A stretch of 64,000 nucleotides of DNA, taken from the NCBI RefSeq assembly GCF_009707385.1, contig NZ_CP046115.1, positions 3,348,001 through 3,412,000 of the forward strand, read 5' to 3'. This DNA comes from Klebsiella oxytoca. Its GTDB lineage: Bacteria; Pseudomonadota; Gammaproteobacteria; Enterobacterales; Enterobacteriaceae. Below, piece after piece: positions 8,916 through 18,292 of this stretch; the first letter of the stretch is position 1; each line of letters starts with the position of its first letter. The notes beneath the pieces are model-generated. The model was not told the origin of the DNA, did no database searches, and saw nothing but the letters and a program-made list of their open reading frames with translations. Made by a program: the position numbers and the translations under genes.

Positions 8916-9494
8916 ATGGCGGACAGCGCCCTCGAACTTGACGATTTCCTTTCGCGTTTTCAGCTTCTGCGCCCGCAGCCGACGCGCCATGCGCTCAACC
9001 AACGTCAGGCCGCGGTGCTGGTACCGATTGTTCGCCGCCCCCGGCCGGGGTTACTGCTGACCCAACGTTCGCCGCTGATGCGCAAACATGCCGGTCAGGT
9101 CGCCTTCCCCGGGGGCGCCGTGGATAACAGCGACGCAACGCTGATTGCCGCCGCCCTGCGCGAGGCGCAGGAAGAGGTGGCAATCCCGCCCGAATCGGTT
9201 GAGGTTATTGGCGTTTTGCCGCCGGTCGATAGCGTGACCGGTTTTCAGGTCACCCCGGTGGTGGGTATTATTCCCCCGGACCTGCACTATCACGCCAGCC
9301 AGGATGAGGTCGCCGCGGTCTTCGAGATGCCGCTGGCCGAGGCGCTGCGTCTGGGGCGCTACCACCCGCTGGATATCCATCGCCGGGGCAATTCGCATCG
9401 CGTCTGGCTCTCCTGGTATCAGCACTATTTTGTCTGGGGCATGACCGCCGGCATTATTCGCGAGCTGGCGGTACAGATAGGCTCCCGTCCTTAG
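8916..9494 (+). CDS. nudL: Nudix hydrolase NudL (putative CoA pyrophosphatase)
   Basis: This 192-residue protein has the Nudix box as GGAVDNSD followed by [12 protein letters not shown] (about residues 67-92). The Arg-Glu and Glu-Glu pairs coordinate the metal. The VAFPGGAVD segment is characteristic of the CoA-pyrophosphatase subgroup (formerly YeaB/UPF0035). In this family the reaction is cleavage of CoA or another nucleoside diphosphate derivative; the true substrate of NudL is inferred. GGAGA just before the pabB stop serves as its ribosome site, and the 3-bp gap indicates co-translation with pabB. Confidence 0.93.
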   Translation: MADSALELDDFLSRFQLLRPQPTRHALNQRQAAVLVPIVRRPRPGLLLTQRSPLMRKHAGQVAFPGGAVDNSDATLIAAALREAQEEVAIPPESVEVIGVLPPVDSVTGFQVTPVVGIIPPDLHYHASQDEVAAVFEMPLAEALRLGRYHPLDIHRRGNSHRVWLSWYQHYFVWGMTAGIIRELAVQIGSRP

Positions 9495-9656
9495 CTATAC
9501 TCAAACTGAGACAACGTTCTCGGCATTAGTAAATCCGCGGTTATCCATTAGTTTAATTCATGTGAATACTTAAGCTGATAACGCGGTTCCCTCTTACACT
9601 ATGCGCAGTTATTACATCGTTGCCGCACCCGCGGCAACCCTGTCAGGAGTGTTAGC

Positions 9657-11021
9657 GTGATTAGTATATTCGACATGTTCAAGGTGGGGATCGGTCCCTC
9701 ATCTTCCCATACTGTCGGGCCGATGAAGGCCGGTAAACAGTTCGTCGATGATCTGGTCGAAAAGGGATTGCTTAATGCAGTGACGCGCGTGGCGGTTGAC
9801 GTCTACGGCTCGCTGTCATTAACCGGCAAAGGCCACCATACGGATATCGCCATTATTATGGGACTGGCGGGCAATCAGCCCGACACGGTCGATATTGACG
9901 CGATCCCGGCATTTATTCGCGACGTTGAAGCGCGTGGACGCCTGCTGCTGGCGCACGGGCAGCATGAAGTCGATTTCCCGCAGAATGACGGCATGCGTTT
10001 TCGCAGCGACAACCTGCCGCTGCATGAAAACGGGATGACTATTCATGCCTGGGCCGGCGAGAAAGAAATCTACAGCAAAACGTATTATTCCATCGGCGGC
10101 GGGTTCATCGTCGATGAAGAACATTTCGGTAAAGAGAGCGCCAGCGAGCTGCGCGTCCCCTATCCGTTTAAATCCGCGCAGGAGATGCTGGGCTACTGCA
10201 AAGAGACCGGCATGTCGCTCTCCGGGATGGTGATGCAGAACGAGCTGGCTCTGCACAGCAAAAAAGAGATTGAAGACTATTTTGCCCATATCTGGCAGAC
10301 CATGCGCGCCTGTATCGATCGCGGTATGAATACCGAGGGCGTACTGCCCGGCCCGCTGCGCGTTCCTCGCCGCGCCTCCGCCCTGCGGCGGATGCTGGTT
10401 GCCAGCGATAAACTCTCTAACGATCCCATGAACGTCGTGGACTGGGTCAATATGTTCGCGCTGGCGGTCAATGAAGAGAACGCGGCCGGCGGACGCGTGG
10501 TGACGGCCCCCACTAACGGCGCCTGCGGTATCGTGCCGGCGGTCCTGGCCTACTATGACCACTTTATCGAGCCCGTAAGCCCGGATATCTATATTCGTTA
10601 CTTCCTGGCTTCAGGAGCTATCGGTACGCTGTATAAAATGAACGCCTCCATTTCCGGTGCGGAAGTGGGCTGCCAGGGCGAAGTCGGCGTGGCCTGTTCG
10701 ATGGCCGCCGCGGGCCTGGCCGAAATCCTCGGCGCCAGCCCTGAGCAGGTCTGCGTGGCGGCGGAAATCGGCATGGAGCATAACCTGGGACTTACCTGTG
10801 ACCCGGTGGCCGGGCAGGTGCAGGTGCCGTGCATTGAACGTAACGCCATTGCTTCCGTTAAAGCGATTAACGCCAGCCGGATGGCGATGCGCCGCACCAG
10901 CGAGCCGCGCGTCTCGCTCGATAAAGTCATTGAGACCATGTATGAGACAGGTAAAGACATGAACGCCAAATACCGGGAAACGTCGCGCGGCGGCCTGGCT
11001 ATCAAAGTTCAGTGCGACTAA
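9657..11021 (+). CDS. sdaA: L-serine ammonia-lyase SdaA (iron-sulfur)
   Basis: SdaA (454 residues) deaminates L-serine to pyruvate and ammonia with an oxygen-labile 4Fe-4S cluster. The N-terminal beta domain carries the serine-binding [11 protein letters not shown] loop. The catalytic alpha domain contains the cluster cysteines in [16 protein letters not shown] and VPCIERN. The start is GTG, with AGGAG nearby, as I recall for E. coli. It is a monocistronic gene closed by a strong intrinsic terminator. The 162-bp upstream gap presumably holds its promoter. Confidence 0.97.
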   Translation: MISIFDMFKVGIGPSSSHTVGPMKAGKQFVDDLVEKGLLNAVTRVAVDVYGSLSLTGKGHHTDIAIIMGLAGNQPDTVDIDAIPAFIRDVEARGRLLLAHGQHEVDFPQNDGMRFRSDNLPLHENGMTIHAWAGEKEIYSKTYYSIGGGFIVDEEHFGKESASELRVPYPFKSAQEMLGYCKETGMSLSGMVMQNELALHSKKEIEDYFAHIWQTMRACIDRGMNTEGVLPGPLRVPRRASALRRMLVASDKLSNDPMNVVDWVNMFALAVNEENAAGGRVVTAPTNGACGIVPAVLAYYDHFIEPVSPDIYIRYFLASGAIGTLYKMNASISGAEVGCQGEVGVACSMAAAGLAEILGASPEQVCVAAEIGMEHNLGLTCDPVAGQVQVPCIERNAIASVKAINASRMAMRRTSEPRVSLDKVIETMYETGKDMNAKYRETSRGGLAIKVQCD

Positions 11022-11030
11022 TCCTTTCTC

Positions 11031-11065
11031 AACAATGCGCCCATCGGGCGCATTGTTCTTTTTAC
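11031..11065 (+). terminator. sdaA intrinsic terminator
   Basis: A perfect 12-bp stem (AACAATGCGCCC / GGGCGCATTGTT) with a 3-base loop is followed by CTTTTT, starting 10 bases after the sdaA stop. Confidence 0.9.
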
Positions 11066-11148
11066 TCTCTATATTATCCGCACCCACTACACTTGCTCTA
11101 TAACGGCTGTCACTCTCATTAACACATTTAGCCGACAGGGCGTCGCGC

Positions 11149-12714
11149 ATGCAGACTGCACAAAAAGTCATCACAACCTATCGCAGGAAACGCATCCTGG
11201 TTTGCTTGTTGGTCGCGCTACTCACGCTGACGACAACGCTAGCCATACGATTTATTTCGCAGCGTAGCTTAAATCAGCAACGCGTACAGATGAGCACCAA
11301 TAAAATGGTGTCCGCTATGGATAATATCCTTCGCCCGCTGGCGGCTCAGCATGTCGCGCTGTTGCAGCTTGTGAATAAGCCCTGTGAGGAAATTCATCTC
11401 ACGCTGCGTAAGCTGGCGGCATCGCTGCAAACGGTACGTTCAATCGCGCTGGTACAGTCTAATCTGCTCTACTGTTCGAGTATTTTTGGCCCACGGAATA
11501 TTCCGCTGCATCAATTACAGCCAGCGTTGCCGACCAATCATCCTCTGCTAACCTTCAGCTACGATTCTTCCCTGTTAAAAGGGACGCCGGTGCTTATCCA
11601 GTGGTATCCCGCTTCGCTGAGCGGCGCCGACGGCGTGCTGCTGGTGATTAATATTGAGATGCTGGGCGAGTTAATTTTTAACGCAAAGTCAGCGCTCATT
11701 ACGGGAATCAGTCTTCATATTGGTGAAAAGAGTTTTATTAGCGGCACCGGACTGGTTAAGCAGGAAACCTTACCCGGTGAGCAAATTATTTACCGCCAGC
11801 ATTCAACGGAATTTCCCTTCACCATTAGCGTCAGCGGGCCGGGAGCTTCAGCGGTCGCTCTCAATGAGCTGCCGGGCGAGCTGCCGCTGGCGATGATAAT
11901 CAGCCTGTTAATGACCGGCATCGCCTGGATGGCCACCGCCGGGAGAATGAGCTTTTCCCGAGAAATAAATCTCGGAATTGCGGCGCAGGAGTTTGAACTT
12001 TGGTGCCAGCCCCTGCAGAACTTACGTACTCGCCAGTGCTGCGGCGTTGAGATCCTGCTACGATGGAATAACCCGCGCAGAGGCACCATCGCGCCGGACG
12101 TATTTATTCCGATAGCCGAAGGTTATAACCTGATCGTTCCTCTCACCCGCTATGTCATCTCCCGGACCGCCCACAAATTAGCGTTCTTTCCCCAGGATAA
12201 ACATTTTCACATTAGCATCAACGTCGCCGCCCGCCATTTCGCCAACGGCGAACTGCTGCGCGATCTGCATCACTACTGGTTCAGCGCCAATCCGGTACAA
12301 CAGCTGGTGGTTGAGCTCACCGAGCGCGATGTTCTTCAGGAGGGCGACCAGCATATGGCTGAGCACCTTCATTTCAAAGGCGTAAAGCTGGCGATTGACG
12401 ATTTCGGCACCGGCAACAGCTCCCTTTCGTGGCTGGAAAAGCTGCGTCCCGATGTTCTGAAAATTGATAAGTCTTTTACCAGTGCGATTGGTATTGATAG
12501 CGTCAACGCGACGGTGACCGACATGATTATCGCTCTCGCCCGTCGGCTGCATATTGTCACCGTAGCGGAAGGCGTAGAAAACCCGGAACAGGCAGAGTAT
12601 CTGCACAGCAACGGCGTCGATTTGTTACAGGGATTTTATTACGCCCGGCCAATGCCGGTAGAGGACTTTCCGCAGTGGCTGGCAGCGCAAAAACAGGGAG
12701 AAATGCATGAGTAA
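11149..12714 (+). CDS. pdeD: Membrane c-di-GMP phosphodiesterase PdeD (YoaD), CSS-EAL
   Basis: This 521-residue protein has a first membrane segment near residues 17-38, a periplasmic CSS-motif domain (YCSSIFG near residue 110), a second membrane segment near 245-262 and a C-terminal EAL domain. The signature is EILLRW instead of EALLRW, with NVAARHF, ELTERDVL, DDFGTGNSSL, KIDKSF and AEGVENPEQ all present. Metal and Glu residues look intact, so it should hydrolyse c-di-GMP to pGpG. In the CSS-EAL family the periplasmic cysteines regulate activity or stability through disulfide status. It is transcribed alone and convergent with yoaE. Confidence 0.93.
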   Translation: MQTAQKVITTYRRKRILVCLLVALLTLTTTLAIRFISQRSLNQQRVQMSTNKMVSAMDNILRPLAAQHVALLQLVNKPCEEIHLTLRKLAASLQTVRSIALVQSNLLYCSSIFGPRNIPLHQLQPALPTNHPLLTFSYDSSLLKGTPVLIQWYPASLSGADGVLLVINIEMLGELIFNAKSALITGISLHIGEKSFISGTGLVKQETLPGEQIIYRQHSTEFPFTISVSGPGASAVALNELPGELPLAMIISLLMTGIAWMATAGRMSFSREINLGIAAQEFELWCQPLQNLRTRQCCGVEILLRWNNPRRGTIAPDVFIPIAEGYNLIVPLTRYVISRTAHKLAFFPQDKHFHISINVAARHFANGELLRDLHHYWFSANPVQQLVVELTERDVLQEGDQHMAEHLHFKGVKLAIDDFGTGNSSLSWLEKLRPDVLKIDKSFTSAIGIDSVNATVTDMIIALARRLHIVTVAEGVENPEQAEYLHSNGVDLLQGFYYARPMPVEDFPQWLAAQKQGEMHE

Positions 12715-12743
12715 AAAGCCCGTCGACCTGAGGCCAACGGGCT
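12711..12743 (-). terminator. yoaE intrinsic terminator
   Basis: A 7-bp stem (AGCCCGT / ACGGGCT on the plus strand) starts 8 bases past the yoaE stop. On the minus strand it is followed by TTTTTAC. The pdeD stop codon lies at its left edge. Confidence 0.75.
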
Positions 12744-12750
12744 ACCGCCG

Positions 12751-14310
12751 TTACTCTTCTTCGTCGTTATACTGGCGCAGCTTGACTACGCGCACCAGGT
12801 CGACGCGATAGTCGTTGGCTTCAACGATGGTGAACTGCAGAGGTAACAGTTCAAGCACGTCGCCAGGGCGCGGAATATGGCCGTTGACGGCGATCACCAG
12901 ACCTGCAACCGTGGCGATATCTTCATCCTCATCGACCAGGTCATCAACCCCCAGCGCCTGCTGCAGCGCATGCACATCGGTTGAGCCTTTCACCAGCCAG
13001 CCATCGCCATCGATGACAATTTCCGGCGTTTCGTCAGCATCCGGGAACTCACCGGCAATCGCTTCCAGAACGTCCAGCGGCGTAACCAGCCCCTGCACGA
13101 CGCCAAACTCGTTAGTCACGATGACAAAGCTACCGCGAGCACGACGCAATACGCCCAGCAGGTTGATAGGGTCCAGCGTTTCCGGAACCACTATCGCCGG
13201 AGAGGCCGAAGCCAGGGCAGCCACGTTGTCACCCGCTTCCAGCGCCACCAGCATCTCTTTCGCGCGCACAATACCGATGATTTCATCCAGTTCGCCGCGA
13301 CACACCGGGAACAGGCTATGCGGAGAAGAGAGCAGCTGACGGCGAATTTCGTCTTCGCTTTGTTCAGCGTTCACCCAGCTAATTTCCCCGCGCGGGGTCA
13401 TAATGCTGCGCAACGAACGCTGGGCCAGGGTCAGTACGCCATTAATCATGTAACGTTCTTCTTCGGCAAACGCGCCTTCCGGTATTGGAACTACGGATGG
13501 GCTATCGCTATCGTGCGCTGCGGCGCTCTGTTTACGCCCGCCCATCAGACGCAGGATCGCATCGGCAGTACGCGCACGCAGAGGCAGCGTCGACTGGTGA
13601 CGAATAAAGTTACGACGAGCTATCTGGTTAAAGAACTCAATCGTTATCGAGAAGCCAATCGCGGCGTACAGGTAACCTTTCGGGATATGGAAACCAAAGC
13701 CTTCCGCCACCAGGCTCAAACCAATCATCAGCAGGAAGCTCAAGCAGAGCACCACTACCGTTGGATGCTGGTTGACAAAATTCGTTAACGGCTTCGAAGC
13801 CAGCAGCATTACCGCCATCGCAATTACTACCGCCGCCATCATCACCGGCAGATGGTTAACCATTCCGACCGCAGTAATCACGGCATCCAGCGAGAACACG
13901 GCGTCGAGGACCACGATCTGCAGTACCACCACCCAGAAGCTGGCATATCCTTTACCATGACCGGAGTCATGCTGCCGGTTCTCAAGCCGCTCATGAAGTT
14001 CGGTAGTCGCCTTGAACAGCAAGAATATCCCGCCGAGCAGCATGATCAGATCGCGCCCGGAAAATGAGAAATCAGCAACGCTGAAAAGCGGTTTAGTCAG
14101 AGTCACCATCCATGAGATGACCGACAGCAGACCCAGGCGCATAAACAGCGCCAGCGAGAGGCCGATCAGGCGCGCCTTATCTCGCTGCTTTGGCGGCAGC
14201 TTGTCGGCAAGGATGGCGATAAACACCAGGTTGTCGATACCCAGTACGATTTCAAGGACGACAAGCGTCAGTAAACCGGCCCAAATAGAGGGATCCATTA
14301 AGAATTCCAT
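12751..14310 (-). CDS. yoaE: YoaE, TerC-family membrane protein with CBS and CorC_HlyC domains
   Basis: YoaE has 519 residues. The N-terminal 230 or so form a TerC-type membrane domain with conserved acidic motifs ([24 protein letters not shown]). Two CBS domains and a CorC/HlyC C-terminal domain follow. TerC proteins such as Alx export manganese or supply metal to exported enzymes. By family, YoaE probably handles a divalent cation, but the ion is not shown by sequence. GGAG lies six bases before the ATG, inside a short upstream frame at 14298-14336 that overlaps this start. The gene stands alone and ends at a terminator. Confidence 0.93.
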   Translation of the reverse strand: MEFLMDPSIWAGLLTLVVLEIVLGIDNLVFIAILADKLPPKQRDKARLIGLSLALFMRLGLLSVISWMVTLTKPLFSVADFSFSGRDLIMLLGGIFLLFKATTELHERLENRQHDSGHGKGYASFWVVVLQIVVLDAVFSLDAVITAVGMVNHLPVMMAAVVIAMAVMLLASKPLTNFVNQHPTVVVLCLSFLLMIGLSLVAEGFGFHIPKGYLYAAIGFSITIEFFNQIARRNFIRHQSTLPLRARTADAILRLMGGRKQSAAAHDSDSPSVVPIPEGAFAEEERYMINGVLTLAQRSLRSIMTPRGEISWVNAEQSEDEIRRQLLSSPHSLFPVCRGELDEIIGIVRAKEMLVALEAGDNVAALASASPAIVVPETLDPINLLGVLRRARGSFVIVTNEFGVVQGLVTPLDVLEAIAGEFPDADETPEIVIDGDGWLVKGSTDVHALQQALGVDDLVDEDEDIATVAGLVIAVNGHIPRPGDVLELLPLQFTIVEANDYRVDLVRVVKLRQYNDEEE

Positions 14311-14336
14311 GAGCAGCTCCAGTTAACGACAGGCAT
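14298..14336 (-). CDS. Candidate 12-codon upstream micro-ORF overlapping yoaE start
   Basis: An ATG at 14336 opens a frame encoding [12 protein letters not shown], which stops at 14298, 13 bases past the first base of the yoaE ATG in a different frame. The yoaE ribosome site (GGAG) lies within it, so ribosomes translating it would expose or occlude yoaE initiation. Its own ribosome site is weak. I recall that a small ORF, yoaL, has been described upstream of yoaE in E. coli; whether this is its counterpart needs an alignment. Confidence 0.45.
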   Translation of the reverse strand: MPVVNWSCSWNS

Positions 14337-14756
14337 AGTCATCGCTGTGTCATGCACAGACGAGACACTTGTTGCTGATGAATAAACGTAGCAGGTGACG
14401 GCGGCAGACAGGTGCCGGGAGGTGAAAAGACGTCGGTGACGATCCATATAGCGGGCTATGCCCTATACTCCTGAGTAATTAAACGGAACGTAAACATATC
14501 AAAATATAGAGCAAGATTGGAAAAAATTTACCAGTCTTTGCAATAGCTAAGACTATTTTTTGCGCTGCAAAATAATTACCAACAGATGCATAATTAGCGG
14601 AGCTTCATCACATTAATTATTTTTTCACTGTCTAAAATAATTCGTTGTAGTAATTACTTTATATCTTACACCCTTACTGAATCGATTTTGTTCGCAAGAG
14701 TGATTCAGGATGTATCACACCAGATGATGCATTCACGATTATAAAGGAGGTAGCAA
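14311..14756. promoter_or_regulatory. Divergent yoaE / manXYZ control region
   Basis: This 446-bp region has two halves. The yoaE-proximal part is the GC-balanced yoaE leader, with a possible TATAGG or TATATGG -10 on the minus strand around 14445-14470. The manX-proximal half is AT-rich and contains the Mlc/NagC-like palindrome at 14615-14642. The sequence just before manX ends in AAAGGAGG, a near-perfect Shine-Dalgarno. I see no RNA gene in it. Confidence 0.6.
14615..14642. promoter_or_regulatory. Mlc/NagC-like operator upstream of manX
   Basis: A perfect inverted repeat AATTATTTT-N10-AAAATAATT lies about 115 bp before manX. It resembles the AT-rich dyads bound by the related repressors Mlc and NagC, both known to regulate manXYZ in E. 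coli. The assignment is by resemblance and position only. Confidence 0.5.
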
Positions 14757-15725
14757 GTGACGATTGCTATTGTAATAGGCACACATGGTTGGGCTGCAGA
14801 ACAGCTGTTAAAAACGGCAGAAATGCTGCTGGGCGAACAGGAAAACGTTGGCTGGATCGATTTCGTTCCTGGTGAAAACGCAGAAACGTTGATTGAAAAG
14901 TACAACGCTCAGCTGGCAAAGCTGGATACAGCAAAAGGCGTGTTATTTCTCGTCGATACATGGGGAGGGAGCCCGTTTAACGCGGCTAGCCGCATTGTCG
15001 TCGATAAAGAACATTACGAAGTCATCGCGGGCGTTAACATCCCAATGCTGGTCGAAACGCTGATGGCGCGCGACGACAATCCTTCATTCGATGAGCTGGT
15101 CGCCCTGGCGGTGGAAACCGGTCGCGAAGGCGTAAAAGCCCTGAAAGCGAAGCCGGTGGAAAAGGCCGCCCCTGCTCCGGTTCAGGCTGCTGCGCCAAAA
15201 GCGGCGGCACCGTTGAAACCAATGGGTCCTGACGATTACATGGTTATCGGGCTCGCGCGTATTGACGACCGTCTGATTCACGGCCAGGTAGCTACTCGCT
15301 GGACCAAAGAAACCAACGTTTCCCGCATTATCGTCGTTAGTGACGAAGTCGCCGCGGACACCGTGCGCAAAACGTTGCTGACTCAGGTTGCTCCTCCGGG
15401 CGTTACCGCCCACGTTGTAGACGTTGCGAAGATGATTCGCGTCTATAACAACCCCAAATATGCAGGCGAGCGCATTATGCTGCTATTCACTAACCCAACT
15501 GACGTTGAGCGTGTTGTCGAAGGCGGCGTGAAAATCACCAGCGTCAATATCGGCGGTATGGCTTTCCGCCAGGGCAAAACGCAGGTGAACAACGCCATTT
15601 CGGTCGATGAGAAAGATATTGAAGCGTTCAAAAAGCTGAACGCCCGCGGTATCGAACTGGAAGCCCGCAAAGTTTCCACCGACCAGAAACTGAAAATGAT
15701 GGATCTGATCGCCAAGGTGAAATAG
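14757..15725 (+). CDS. manX: Mannose PTS enzyme IIAB (ManX)
   Basis: This 322-residue cytoplasmic phosphotransfer protein has an IIA domain with the phospho-His at residue 10 (IGTHGWAAEQ). An Ala/Pro-rich hinge spans about residues 138-158, and the IIB domain carries its phospho-His in DDRLIHGQV. It accepts phosphate from HPr and passes it to sugars entering through ManYZ (mannose, glucose, glucosamine, N-acetylglucosamine). Translation starts at GTG behind AAAGGAGG, as in E. coli. It is the first gene of manXYZ. In E. coli the mRNA is also a target of the sRNA SgrS; I did not identify that site here. Confidence 0.97.
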   Translation: MTIAIVIGTHGWAAEQLLKTAEMLLGEQENVGWIDFVPGENAETLIEKYNAQLAKLDTAKGVLFLVDTWGGSPFNAASRIVVDKEHYEVIAGVNIPMLVETLMARDDNPSFDELVALAVETGREGVKALKAKPVEKAAPAPVQAAAPKAAAPLKPMGPDDYMVIGLARIDDRLIHGQVATRWTKETNVSRIIVVSDEVAADTVRKTLLTQVAPPGVTAHVVDVAKMIRVYNNPKYAGERIMLLFTNPTDVERVVEGGVKITSVNIGGMAFRQGKTQVNNAISVDEKDIEAFKKLNARGIELEARKVSTDQKLKMMDLIAKVK

Positions 15726-15784
15726 TCACCCCGCGGATCGCAACGCAATTTTCAACTTAAGACTTAATCAACAGGAGAAGTGCA

Positions 15785-16585
15785 ATGGAGATTACCTTTC
15801 TTCAGATTGTGCTGGTGTTCATCGTCGCGTGTATTGCGGGTATGGAGTCGGTACTTGATGAATTTCAGTTCCACCGTCCTCTGGTGGCCTGTACGCTGAT
15901 TGGCGCCGTTCTCGGGGATATGAAAACCGGTATTATTATCGGCGGTACCCTGGAAATGATCGCTCTGGGCTGGATGAACATCGGCGCGGCCGTGGCCCCT
16001 GACGCCGCCCTCGCATCTATTATCTCGACGGTTCTGGTTATCGCGGGCCATCAAAGCATTGGTGCCGGTATCGCGCTGGCTATCCCGCTGGCAGCAGCAG
16101 GCCAGGTTCTGACCATTATCGTCCGTACTATCACCGTTGCTTTCCAGCACGCTGCGGATAAAGCGGCAGAAAGCGGAAACCTGACGGCCATTTCCTGGCT
16201 GCACGTTTCCTCTCTGTTCCTGCAGGCCATGCGTATCGCTATTCCTGCGGTAATCGTCGCAATTTCCGTCGGTACCAGCGAAGTACAGGGCCTGCTGAAC
16301 GCCATTCCTGAAGTGGTCACCGGCGGTCTGAACATCGCAGGCGGCATGATCGTGGTCGTAGGTTATGCGATGGTCATCAACATGATGCGCGCAGGCTACC
16401 TGATGCCGTTTTTCTACCTTGGTTTCGTTACCGCCGCGTTCACCGATTTCAACCTGGTTGCTCTGGGCGTGATTGGTACCGTGATGGCGGTCCTCTACAT
16501 CCAGCTGAGCCCGAAATATAACCGCGTAGCGGGTGCGCCGGTGCAGGCTGCTGGTAATAACGATCTCGACAACGAACTGGACTAA
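15785..16585 (+). CDS. manY: Mannose PTS enzyme IIC (ManY)
   Basis: ManY (266 residues) is a polytopic inner-membrane protein and the IIC half of the mannose-family permease. It starts MEITFLQIVLVFIVACIAGME, and hydrophobic segments cover most of its length. An AGGAG site precedes the ATG, 59 bp after manX. With ManZ it forms the sugar channel and in E. coli also the entry route for phage lambda DNA and some microcins. manZ follows after 3 bp. Confidence 0.97.
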   Translation: MEITFLQIVLVFIVACIAGMESVLDEFQFHRPLVACTLIGAVLGDMKTGIIIGGTLEMIALGWMNIGAAVAPDAALASIISTVLVIAGHQSIGAGIALAIPLAAAGQVLTIIVRTITVAFQHAADKAAESGNLTAISWLHVSSLFLQAMRIAIPAVIVAISVGTSEVQGLLNAIPEVVTGGLNIAGGMIVVVGYAMVINMMRAGYLMPFFYLGFVTAAFTDFNLVALGVIGTVMAVLYIQLSPKYNRVAGAPVQAAGNNDLDNELD

Positions 16586-16588
16586 CAG

Positions 16589-17449
16589 GTGAGCGAAATG
16601 GTTGATATGACTAAAAATACCACCGAGAAAAAACTTACTCAGAGTGATATTCGTGGCGTGTTCATTCGTTCTAACCTGTTCCAGGGGTCATGGAACTTCG
16701 AACGTATGCAGGCGCTGGGCTTCTGCTTCTCCATGGTACCGGCCATTCGTCGCCTGTACCCTGAGAACAACGATGCGCGTAAACAGGCGATTAAACGTCA
16801 CCTTGAGTTCTTTAATACCCATCCCTACGTTGCGGCGCCGGTTCTTGGCGTAACGCTGGCGATGGAAGAGCAGCGTGCTAACGGCGCAGAAATCGACGAT
16901 GGTGCCATCAACGGTATCAAAGTTGGTCTGATGGGGCCGCTGGCGGGCGTAGGCGACCCGATCTTCTGGGGTACCGTTCGTCCGGTATTCGCCGCGCTGG
17001 GTGCAGGTATCGCCATGAGCGGCAGCCTGCTTGGCCCTCTGCTGTTCTTCATCCTGTTTAACGCCGTGCGTCTGCTGACCCGTTATTACGGCGTAGCGTA
17101 CGGTTACCGCAAAGGTATCGATATCGTTAAAGATATGGGCGGCGGCTTCCTGCAGAAACTGACCGAGGGGGCGTCAATTCTCGGCCTGTTTGTCATGGGG
17201 GCGTTGGTTAACAAGTGGACGCACGTGAACATCCCGCTGGTGGTTTCCACCATCACCGGTCAGGATGGTCAGACTCGCGTGACGACCGTGCAGACTATCC
17301 TTGACCAGCTGATGCCGGGCCTGGTGCCGCTGCTGCTGACCTTCGCCTGTATGTGGCTGCTGCGCAAGAAAGTTAATGCCCTGTGGATCATCGTTGGCTT
17401 CTTTGTCATCGGTATCGCAGGTTATGCAGTCGGCCTGTTGGGCCAGTAA
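16589..17449 (+). CDS. manZ: Mannose PTS enzyme IID (ManZ)
   Basis: ManZ is 286 residues from a GTG start (VSEMVDMTKN read as Met). The IID family is recognised by the long amphipathic N-terminal domain and the GLMGPLAGVGDPIFWGTVRP region. C-terminal membrane segments anchor it beside ManY. An internal ATG four codons on is an alternative start. The gene ends the operon, and a GC-rich terminator follows 13 bp downstream. Confidence 0.97.
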   Translation: MSEMVDMTKNTTEKKLTQSDIRGVFIRSNLFQGSWNFERMQALGFCFSMVPAIRRLYPENNDARKQAIKRHLEFFNTHPYVAAPVLGVTLAMEEQRANGAEIDDGAINGIKVGLMGPLAGVGDPIFWGTVRPVFAALGAGIAMSGSLLGPLLFFILFNAVRLLTRYYGVAYGYRKGIDIVKDMGGGFLQKLTEGASILGLFVMGALVNKWTHVNIPLVVSTITGQDGQTRVTTVQTILDQLMPGLVPLLLTFACMWLLRKKVNALWIIVGFFVIGIAGYAVGLLGQ

Positions 17450-17462
17450 TTAATCGTTGTGC

Positions 17463-17488
17463 GCCGGGGGCTTGCCCCCGGCTTTTTT
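17463..17488 (+). terminator. manXYZ intrinsic terminator
   Basis: A GC-rich hairpin (GCCGGGG / CCCCGGC) is followed by six T residues. It lies between manZ and yobD. Confidence 0.92.
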
Positions 17489-17501
17489 ATTTGGAGGATG
17501 G

Positions 17502-17960
17502 ATGACAATCACGGACCTGGTGTTAATCCTGTTTATTCTCGTTCTGCTCGCGTTTGCGATTTACGATCAGTTCATCATGCCGCGCCGTAACGGCCCAGTT
17601 TTACTGGCTATCCCCCTGCTCCGCCGCAATCGCGTCGATGGCATTATCTTCGTCGGCCTTATTGCCATCCTGATTTATAACAATATTGCTAACCAGGGAG
17701 AACTTATCACCACCTGGTTATTATCTGCCCTGGCCCTGATGGGGTTATATCTTTTCTGGATCCGCTCGCCCAAAATCATCTTCAAAAAACAGGGCTTTTT
17801 TTTCGCCAATATCTGGATCGAATATAACCGGATTAAAGAGATGAATTTATCGGAAGATGGCGTACTGGTGATGCAATTAGAACAACGGCGCCTGCTTATC
17901 CGCGTACGTAATATCGATGACCTGGAAAAAATTTACAAACTTCTTGTTTCTACTCAATAA
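17502..17960 (+). CDS. yobD: YobD, DUF986 inner-membrane protein
   Basis: This conserved 152-residue protein of unknown function starts [12 protein letters not shown] and matches E. coli YobD in length. It has an N-terminal membrane segment, a second and third around residues 45-85, and a soluble C-terminal domain ending [11 protein letters not shown] chose the ATG at 17502 because GGAGG lies just before it and upstream codons fall inside the manZ terminator. Its position between manXYZ and mntP is conserved, but its role is not known. Confidence 0.93.
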   Translation: MTITDLVLILFILVLLAFAIYDQFIMPRRNGPVLLAIPLLRRNRVDGIIFVGLIAILIYNNIANQGELITTWLLSALALMGLYLFWIRSPKIIFKKQGFFFANIWIEYNRIKEMNLSEDGVLVMQLEQRRLLIRVRNIDDLEKIYKLLVSTQ

Positions 17961-17992
17961 GTTAAGAATATAGCTCACGCTATATTCTTAAC
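17961..17992. promoter_or_regulatory. MntR-type operator 1
   Basis: The palindrome GTTAAGAATATAGC-TCAC-GCTATATTCTTAAC has 14-bp arms and a 4-base spacer. Its core ATAGC-N4-GCTAT is the hallmark of manganese repressor/activator MntR sites in enterobacteria. It lies directly after the yobD stop and about 390 bp before the mntP start. MntR with Mn activates mntP in E. coli, so this is the expected context. Confidence 0.75.
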
Positions 17993-18003
17993 CTTCCCCT
18001 ACA

Positions 18004-18033
18004 AATGGAATATAGCCCGAGCTATATTCCATT
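18004..18033. promoter_or_regulatory. MntR-type operator 2
   Basis: A second palindrome, AATGGAATATAGC-CCGA-GCTATATTCCATT, has 13-bp arms and the same core as the site 12 bp to its left. The centre-to-centre distance is 42 bp, about four helical turns, so two MntR dimers could bind the same face of the DNA. Confidence 0.75.
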
Positions 18034-18081
18034 CGTTTTCCTCGATGATATTTATTAACCAGTTATTCACTTAAAAATTCA

Positions 18082-18100
18082 AATGAAAATCGTTATCATT
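18082..18100. promoter_or_regulatory. Fur-like box upstream of mntP
   Basis: The 19-mer AATGAAAATCGTTATCATT matches the repeated GATAAT/ATTATC Fur pattern at 17 of 19 positions when aligned to AATGATAATCATTATCATT. It lies between the MntR sites and the mntP leader, linking iron status to manganese export. Confidence 0.6.
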
Positions 18101-18157
18101 TGGTTAGTAAAATAACCCGATTCTGTTATTGTTTTATATTCTGAAATTATGTTAAGG

Positions 18158-18292
18158 TTGCGCCCGTCGTTGGGGAGTAGCTAATTTTCTGCCTGTCAGA
18201 AAATGTACGTGTCAACATACTCGTTGCAAAACGTGGCACGTACGGGTTGAAGAACACCGTCTTCAATCAGGCGAGACCATAGACGCATCGCT
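18158..18292 (+). ncRNA. yybP-ykoY manganese riboswitch in the mntP leader
   Basis: The leader contains the class hallmarks: GGGGAGTAG at 18172-18180 and GCGAGACC at 18271-18278. Between them are CAACATACTCG and stems including TTGAAGA-N6-TCTTCAA. The yybP-ykoY aptamer binds Mn(II) and turns on translation or transcription of exporters; E. coli mntP and alx carry it. The aptamer ends about 90 bases before the mntP ATG, leaving space for a switchable ribosome-site stem. The boundaries are approximate. Confidence 0.88.

Noticed and set aside
14680..14725. CRP site near manX
   Set aside because: GTATCACACC provides one half, but the other half at the required 6-base spacing does not match.
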